Translations under genes and position numbers: made by a program | The notes under the pieces: generated by a model | Databases searched by the model: none | What the model was told of the DNA's origin: nothing | The model's input: only the letters and a program-made list of their open reading frames with translations | Part shown: positions 59,120 to 64,000 of the stretch, one piece after another | How the letters are laid out: every line of letters starts with the position of its first letter | Numbering within the stretch: position 1 is the stretch's first letter | Assembly (NCBI GenBank): GCA_963791625.1 | Contig: CAWBTA010000015.1 | Span: 124,001 to 188,000 of the forward strand | Source of the DNA: JANMCE01 sp963791625 | GTDB taxonomy: Bacteria > Actinomycetota > Acidimicrobiia > Acidimicrobiales > Ilumatobacteraceae | Direction: 5' to 3' | DNA length: 64,000 nucleotides

Positions 59120-60106
59120 ATGATGACCGGCCACGACGTCCTGCGTGTCCTCGATGCACTCCACGTGAATGGTGTCAGCCCCGTCATTCAGGGTGGTTGG
59201 GGCGTCGATGCGCTGCTCGGTCGCCAGACCCGTCTGCACAAATTCGTTGACCTTATTGTCGATGAAAAAGAGCAGGATGACATCCTCAGCGCACTCGACG
59301 CGCTGGGCTACGACCAGATCGAATATGTGTCACGCGGCCGTACCGAACTGAGCCAGCCCGACGGTCGAAAGATCAGCCTCCACCTCCTCGACGACGAACT
59401 CGTGCAACACACCAACGAGTGGCGGTTTCAGTTTCCGGCGCAGTCGTTGCTGGGTCGCGGTCTTATCGTTGGGCGCCCGGTGCGATGCCTCAGCGCCGAC
59501 GGCCATGTGCTGGTGCAGGCCGATCGTGACCTCACCGACACGGTGCAGGCCGACCTCTTCTTACTCGCTGATCAGCTTGGTGCCCGTCTGTTCTACCCAC
59601 TCGCTCGCGGCACCGAACTGATCTGCCGCACGGCCGAACGAACCGACATCCCCGCCATGGCGGCCATCATGGCCGACGCTCGACGGGCCCATCCGCTACC
59701 GCACGTCGATGAGACCAAGACACTCAAATCCGACACCTACGCCCGCTACTGGCAGCAGCGCATGGAGATGGAGGACACCACCGTCGTGGTGATTTCGGTC
59801 GGGGAAGCCATCGTGGCCACCATCGCCATCAGTCCTTGGCAGCACCCGGATCTTCCATCGTCCACCACCGCTGCTCTTTACGGACTTGCGAAGCATTCCG
59901 ATCCGGCCGTGGCCCACCTCGACCGCATCATCCTGCAACGGGCCGGTGCCTTCGCCCGCCAGCGCGGTTTCCTCGATCTGCGTTCCTGGGTGCTCGAAGA
60001 CGACCGCGAAACCCGGGCTGTCTTTGAGCAGGCCGGCTGGCAAACGGACGGCCAACGAAACGAGATTGTTTCCGGGCTCACACAAATCCGGTACGTCGCT
60101 CGATAG
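59120..60106 (+). CDS. Nucleotidyltransferase-like domain fused to a GNAT acetyltransferase
   Basis: A 328-residue protein. Residues ~1-150 resemble LinA/aminoglycoside-type nucleotidyltransferases: SPVIQGGWGVDALLGRQTRLHKFVDLIVD, then GRKISLHLLDD. The usual H-x-D-x-D has Phe at the first Asp position (HKFVDL), so the metal site looks incomplete. Residues ~165-328 are a GNAT domain (ICRTAERTDIPAMAAIMADARRAH, LDRIILQRAGAFARQRGFLDLRSWVLEDDRETRAVFEQAGW). No antibiotic-resistance role can be assigned. Confidence 0.72.
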   Translation: MMTGHDVLRVLDALHVNGVSPVIQGGWGVDALLGRQTRLHKFVDLIVDEKEQDDILSALDALGYDQIEYVSRGRTELSQPDGRKISLHLLDDELVQHTNEWRFQFPAQSLLGRGLIVGRPVRCLSADGHVLVQADRDLTDTVQADLFLLADQLGARLFYPLARGTELICRTAERTDIPAMAAIMADARRAHPLPHVDETKTLKSDTYARYWQQRMEMEDTTVVVISVGEAIVATIAISPWQHPDLPSSTTAALYGLAKHSDPAVAHLDRIILQRAGAFARQRGFLDLRSWVLEDDRETRAVFEQAGWQTDGQRNEIVSGLTQIRYVAR

Positions 60107-60118
60107 CTTGGGGTTCAC

Positions 60119-60919
60119 ATGGATATGGCTCCCCATGTCGCTCCTGCGGCAGCGTTCTTCGATCTCGATCGGACTCTGATCAGTGGCTCCAGCGCGTTCA
60201 CGTTCGGCGTGACGGCCTGGCGCAACGATCTGGTGCCCACCGGCCAGTTCGCCAAGGATGCACTCGGCGCCATCATGTTCCGGCTCAGCGGCGCGTCCGA
60301 CGGCAAGACCGACCAGACCCGCGCCCGCATCCTCGGCGCAGTAAAAGGGGTTGAGCAGGCCGAGTTGATCGCGTTGAATGCCAGCATCATTCCCAAACTT
60401 CTCGACCGCATCCGCCCCGAGGCCCAGACGTTGCTCGACATGCATCGTCGTGCCGGCCGAGACACGTACATCATTTCTGCTTCCCCTTCTGAACTGGTCG
60501 CACCCTTGGCCCAAGCTCTCGGCATGACCGGTGGCATCGGTACCGTCGCCGAAGTGGTGGACGGCGTCTACTCCGGTGAACTGGTCGGGCCTTTCTGCTA
60601 CGGCGAGGGCAAGGTCGACGCCATCCGAGAGCTTGAGCGATGGGACGGGTACGACCTGGAGCGTTGCTACTCCTACAGCGACTCGGCGTCCGACTTGCCC
60701 ATGATGGAAGTGGTCGGCCACCCCGTTGCAGTCAACCCCGATGCTCATCTTGAACGCATCGCCCGCGAACGGGGCTGGCCGGTCGTCATCTTCAGCCGCA
60801 AGCGCAAAACCGTCGTGAAAGCATCCAGCGCCGGCCTCGGTGCCGCCGCCCTCGCCGGCGCCACCTTCGCCGCCGGAATTAAGACCGGTCGGAAACGAAC
60901 GCCCTCCCGTAACCTCTAG
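60119..60919 (+). CDS. HAD-IB family phosphatase (SerB/CicA-like)
   Basis: A 266-residue HAD hydrolase: AAFFDLDRTLISGSSAF (D-x-D), TYIISASPSELVAPLAQALGM (motif II), GKVDAIRELERWDGYDLERCYSYSDSASDLPMMEVVGHPVAVNPD (Lys and the acidic pair, motifs III/IV). The C-terminal ~30 residues add a hydrophobic helix (GLGAAALAGATFAAGI) with a basic end, so it may attach to the membrane as HAD-IB proteins linked to lysophospholipid metabolism do. It ends 3 nt before metG. Confidence 0.85.
   Translation: MDMAPHVAPAAAFFDLDRTLISGSSAFTFGVTAWRNDLVPTGQFAKDALGAIMFRLSGASDGKTDQTRARILGAVKGVEQAELIALNASIIPKLLDRIRPEAQTLLDMHRRAGRDTYIISASPSELVAPLAQALGMTGGIGTVAEVVDGVYSGELVGPFCYGEGKVDAIRELERWDGYDLERCYSYSDSASDLPMMEVVGHPVAVNPDAHLERIARERGWPVVIFSRKRKTVVKASSAGLGAAALAGATFAAGIKTGRKRTPSRNL
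60910..60915 (+). promoter_or_regulatory. Leaderless -10 element for metG
   Basis: TAACCT, 7 nt before GTG 60923, overlapping the end of the HAD gene. Confidence 0.48.
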
Positions 60920-60922
60920 GGC

Positions 60923-62435
60923 GTGAGCAGCTACTACCTGACAACGCCGATCTATTACGTGAACGACGCTGCCCCACATCGGGCACGCGTATACCACGGT
61001 CATTGGTGACGCCGTCACCCGGTGGCACCGCATGTTGGGTGACGACGTTCGCTTCCTCACCGGCACCGACGAGCACGGCCTGAAGGTGCAGCGCACCGCG
61101 GATGAAAAGGGCGTGACACCGCAGGAGTGGGCCGACAAGACCGCCGTGCGGTTTGTCGAGGCCTGGACCGAGCTTGGTATCAAGAACGACGACTTCATCC
61201 GCACCACCGAACCGCGCCACTACGACGCGGTGAAGAAGCTGTTGCAGGCCTGCTACGACAACGGCGCCATCGAACTGAAGTCGTACGAGGGTCTCTACTG
61301 TGTGGCCTGCGAGGCGTACTACGTCGAAGCTGATCTGTTGGACGGTGGTCTGTGCCCCATCCACAAGCGACCCGTCGAGCGGTTTGCGGAGGAGAACTAC
61401 TTCTTCAAACTGAGCGAGTACGAAAAGCCGCTCCTCGACTGGTTCGCACGCCATCCCGACTTCGTGCGGCCTGACGGCAAGCGCAATGAGGCGCTCGGTT
61501 TCATCAAACAGGGCCTCAACGACTTCAGCATTTCCCGCACGTCGATCACGTGGGGCATCCCGTTGCCGTGGGACGAGAAGCACGTCACCTACGTGTGGTT
61601 CGATGCGCTCACCAACTACCTTTCATCGGTCGGCTACGGCCGGGATGACGCCGAGAGCAAGGCGCAGTTCGAGAAGTTCTGGCCCGCCTATCACGTCATC
61701 GGAAAAGACATCCTGCGGTTCCACTGTGTGTATTGGCCGGCCATGCTGCTGGCCGCTGGTCTCGAACCACCGCTCAACATTTTCGTTCACGGCTTCCTGC
61801 TGGTCGGTGGCGAAAAAATGTCCAAGACGGGCCTCACCCAGATCGCGCCTCACGACCTGGTTGAAGACTTTGGTGTGGATGGCTACCGCTACCACTTCCT
61901 GTCTGACGTCATCTTCGGTAACGACGGCGACTTCAGCTATGAAGGGATGACTGCTCGCTACAACGCCGACCTCGCCAACAACCTCGGCAACCTTTTGGCC
62001 CGCGTCGCTACCGTGGTTGGCAAGAAGTGTGACGGCATCGGCCCCAAGCCATCACCCACGTCACCGCTGGCTCCGCTCGCGGCCGCCGCGTATGAGGCAA
62101 CGGCCCAAGGTTGGGCCGACTTCGCGCCGTCCACCGCGCTGCGAGCAACGTGGGATCTGGTACGCGCCACCAACGCGCACCTTGAGCGCAACGAACCCTG
62201 GAAGGCCGAGCCGGGTCCTGAAGTCGACGCCGTGATGGGTGACGCGCTCGAGGCGCTGCGCATTGTTGCAGTCCTGGCCAGCCCGGCGATCCCGGCGTCG
62301 AGCCAGGCCATCTGGGAACGGCTCGGACTACCCGGTCTGGTCGAGGATCAGCGCTTGCCTCAGGCTGCCGCCTGGGGTGGCTACCCAGGTGGTCTCCCGG
62401 TGACCAAGGGCGAATCGCTCTTCCCGCGCCGATGA
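60923..62435 (+). CDS. metG: Methionyl-tRNA synthetase, one-base frame break near the start
   Basis: GTG 60923 begins SSYYLTTPIYYVND, the normal MetRS opening, but the frame then shifts; removing one base at about 60968-60971 gives PHIGHAYTTVIGDAVTRWHRMLGDDVRFLTGTDEHG and continues to 62435. The class-I HIGH (HIGH in PHIGH) and KMSKT (GGEKMSKTGL) motifs and the Cys region LYCVACEAYYVEADLLDGGLCPIHKRP are present. Corrected length ~503 residues. It charges tRNA-Met, and no second copy is in the window. The break in an indispensable gene points to sequence error. First gene of metG-tatD-RlpA-like-rsmA. Confidence 0.92.
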
Positions 62436-63205
62436 CCGGAACCTTTCTCGGCGGTCGGTTCTTCGACAACCACTGCCACCTGGAACACGAACGTATTCCA
62501 GGTGGCACGGTGGCGACCCTGGAGCGGGCACGAGCCGCCGGCGTCATTGGTTTCATCACCGTTGGTTGCGACGCGGCCGACAGCCAACGTTGCATCGACA
62601 TCGCTGCGCAGCATGATGACGTGTGGGCAACGGTCGGGGTGCACCCGCATGAGGCCAAGGGTGGCATCGACGGCATCCTGCCGCTCATCGGCCAACCCAA
62701 GGTGATGGCCATCGGCGAATGCGGCCTCGACTATCACTATGACAATTCGCCTCGTGAGGCGCAGCGCGAGGTGTTCGCCGCGCAGATCGCGCTGGCCCAT
62801 CAGCATGACCTGCCGCTGGTGATTCACACCCGTGAAGCGTGGGATGACACCTTCGATATTCTGGCTGCCGAGGGCACGCCGACCAACACGATCTTCCACT
62901 GCTTCACTGGTGGCCCCGATGACGCCCGGCGGTGCCTCGACATCGGTGCGTTCCTATCCTTCTCCGGCATCGTGACGTTCCCCTCCGCCAAGGATCTGCA
63001 AGCCGCAGCGGTGCTGTGCCCAGCCGATCGAATCCTGGCCGAAACCGACAGCCCGTTCCTTGCCCCGATTCCGCATCGTGGGAAGAAAAACGAACCAGCG
63101 TTCGTGGGTCATGTGGTCTACGCCTTGGCCGCCCTCCGCGGTGACACCCCTACTGAGCTGGGAGAACGCACAATTTCGAACGCGCGTATTGCGTTCCGAC
63201 TTTGA
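62432..63205 (+). CDS. tatD: TatD-family DNase
   Basis: A 257-residue TIM-barrel metal-dependent nuclease overlapping metG by 4 nt. FFDNHCHLEHE (H-x-H), ATVGVHPHEA, AIGECGLDYHYDNS (Glu), PLVIHTREAWDDT, IFHCFTGG and LAETDSPFLAPIPHRGKKNEP are the full TatD metal and substrate set. Involved in DNA quality control. The ending TISNARIAFRL is the normal family end. The conserved position between metG and rsmA supports the call. Confidence 0.92.
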   Translation: MTGTFLGGRFFDNHCHLEHERIPGGTVATLERARAAGVIGFITVGCDAADSQRCIDIAAQHDDVWATVGVHPHEAKGGIDGILPLIGQPKVMAIGECGLDYHYDNSPREAQREVFAAQIALAHQHDLPLVIHTREAWDDTFDILAAEGTPTNTIFHCFTGGPDDARRCLDIGAFLSFSGIVTFPSAKDLQAAAVLCPADRILAETDSPFLAPIPHRGKKNEPAFVGHVVYALAALRGDTPTELGERTISNARIAFRL

Positions 63206-63854
63206 CCCACTTATCGTACGCAAATCACTGCGGGCGGCAGAGCCGGCCGCAGCGACCCCCGGAATCGGACCGTCCGACCGGGAAGCGTTACAACGTGAGG
63301 CACAGTTGAGGCTTGAAGCGGGTGATTGGGTCAGGATCGTCGTGGCTGCCGTTGTGACCGCCGTGGCCGTTCCCTTCCTGCTCAGTAACGGGCCGACGGG
63401 CGACCAGCCTGCGGTTGCAACAGTGCAAGGTGGTGACGTGGCGGCCGGGCTCCGTTCGGCGCCTGCCGAAAGCAGCGTGCCGTCTACCTCGCCCGAGATC
63501 GCGTTCCTCAATGGTCCAGCTACCACGCTCGAAGCGGCGCCGATCCTCATTGGTGTTCCCGCTCCCAAGAGTGCGACCGAAATCGATGGCAAGGTCGGCT
63601 TCCAAGTCGTACCGCCCCTCTGGCGCGAGCTTCCGCGGCCGTGTATTGCCGCCAAGACCGGCATCGGAGCTGTTCTTCCCGTCGGTGGCAACATCACCCT
63701 CGTCAACCTGAGCAACAACCACACCACCACCTGCATCGTGGCCGTCCATCGAGATATTCCCCCCGATCAGGTGCTGCAGCTCACCGAGTCGATCTTCAAC
63801 GAGCTCGGTGACCAGATCGACGCGCCGCTCACGGTTCGCATCAGCTGGAAATGA
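63189..63854 (+). CDS. Membrane-anchored RlpA-like double-psi beta-barrel protein
   Basis: A ~221-residue protein in the position where many actinobacteria carry rpfB (between tatD and rsmA). One membrane helix (VRIVVAAVVTAVAVPFLLSNG) is followed by an Ala/Ser/Pro linker and a C-terminal domain: ASWRELP-like GFQVVPPLWRELPRPCIAAKTGIGAVLPVGGNITLVNLSNNHTTTCIVAVHRD...LTVRISW. This resembles a degenerate RlpA/DPBB fold with two Cys. TTG 63189 (overlapping tatD) is the best start I find, but it is uncertain. The stop overlaps rsmA (ATGA). Probably acts on the cell wall. Confidence 0.65.
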   Translation: MRSDFDPLIVRKSLRAAEPAAATPGIGPSDREALQREAQLRLEAGDWVRIVVAAVVTAVAVPFLLSNGPTGDQPAVATVQGGDVAAGLRSAPAESSVPSTSPEIAFLNGPATTLEAAPILIGVPAPKSATEIDGKVGFQVVPPLWRELPRPCIAAKTGIGAVLPVGGNITLVNLSNNHTTTCIVAVHRDIPPDQVLQLTESIFNELGDQIDAPLTVRISWK

Positions 63855-64000
63855 CGCTCTCGCCCCGCGAGGCGCGCGAGCTCTTGGAACGGCACGGACT
63901 GTCGCCTCGACGGGCGTTCGGCCAGAACTTCGTCGTTGACCCCAACACGGTGCGGCGCATTGCTCGTCTGGCCGACATCGGGCCCGGCGACCGCGTAGTG
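63851..64000 (+). CDS. rsmA: 16S rRNA (adenine1518/1519-N6)-dimethyltransferase, 5' part
   Basis: Cut by the window end after 50 codons. TLSPREARELLERHGLSPRRAFGQNFVVDPNTVRRIARLADIGPGDRVV is the RsmA/KsgA N-terminus (P-R/K-K/R-x-x-GQNF-hh-D-x-N, then the SAM strand G-D-x-V-hE). Overlaps the RlpA-like gene (ATGA). It dimethylates two adenines of 16S rRNA. Confidence 0.92.
   Translation, partial: MTLSPREARELLERHGLSPRRAFGQNFVVDPNTVRRIARLADIGPGDRVV

Noticed and set aside
60923..61032. Programmed frameshifting in metG (and rsmI)
   Set aside because: There is no common slippery heptamer or stimulatory hairpin at the break sites, and metG is not known to use recoding.
1..64000. CRISPR arrays, insertion sequences and rRNA genes
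   Set aside because: I saw no regularly spaced repeats, transposase frames with terminal inverted repeats, or rRNA segments anywhere in the window.

Overview
The window is high-GC DNA from an actinobacterium, probably Acidimicrobiia or a close relative. This is inferred from the F420-type LLM oxidoreductase, a mycobacterial-style bL37 microprotein at 28747-28833, the metG-tatD-(RlpA-like)-rsmA order at the right end, secreted proteins with repeated RLLDTR beta modules, and widespread leaderless starts (a TANNNT -10 hexamer placed 6-7 nt before ATG or GTG). Taxonomy cannot be proven from the window alone.

Layout. 1-4712: end of an IclR regulator, a proline-rich membrane protein, and a four-gene oxidative catabolic operon (alcohol dehydrogenase, 2-oxo-alkenoate hydratase, SCO6745-like protein, LLM oxidoreductase). 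4761-9858: GT39 membrane glycosyltransferase, GDPD lipoprotein, TIGR04282-type glycosyltransferase and a CMD-radical SAM fusion. 9969-17091: a tightly overlapping eight-gene envelope/sugar operon that also holds mtnP. 17095-26712: oxidoreductase, two divergent VapBC modules, SDR, a secreted GH17-like protein, a DUF433/DUF5615 module, tRNA-Leu(UAA), EamA transporter, rfbG and a RecB-like nuclease. 26724-30992: prolyl oligopeptidase, bL37, PHP protein, ychF.

30989-50013 is a ~19 kb integrated mobilizable element inserted in the 3' end of ychF. The last codons of ychF are duplicated at both ends (16-bp identical core; both copies encode FRFNV-stop), and a perfect 22-bp direct repeat flanks the core on each arm. 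The element carries Xis, a MobF relaxase and a tyrosine integrase but no visible conjugation pore. Its cargo is themed on RNA damage and repair. One side has a DUF6932/XRE pair, two tandem RlaP-like nucleotidyltransferases and Pnkp/Hen1 RNA repair. The other has a Tse2-like protein overlapping an Abi/UG-type reverse transcriptase, followed by a TPR protein and a PIN-like nuclease (possibly one TPR-PIN gene). The RT cassette is the best candidate for an undescribed defence system.

50014-53261 is further accessory DNA (two frame-broken genes, HNH protein, MNT/HEPN pair). 53503-64000 returns to ordinary chromosome: TetR/SnoaL, lipase, MFS pump with an unusual four-box upstream array, phosphoesterase, DUF192, rsmI, NTase-GNAT fusion, HAD, metG, tatD, RlpA-like protein and the start of rsmA.

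At least nine single-base frame breaks occur, including in metG and rsmI. Because metG is indispensable, many are probably sequence errors, so broken genes here should not be assumed to be dead.
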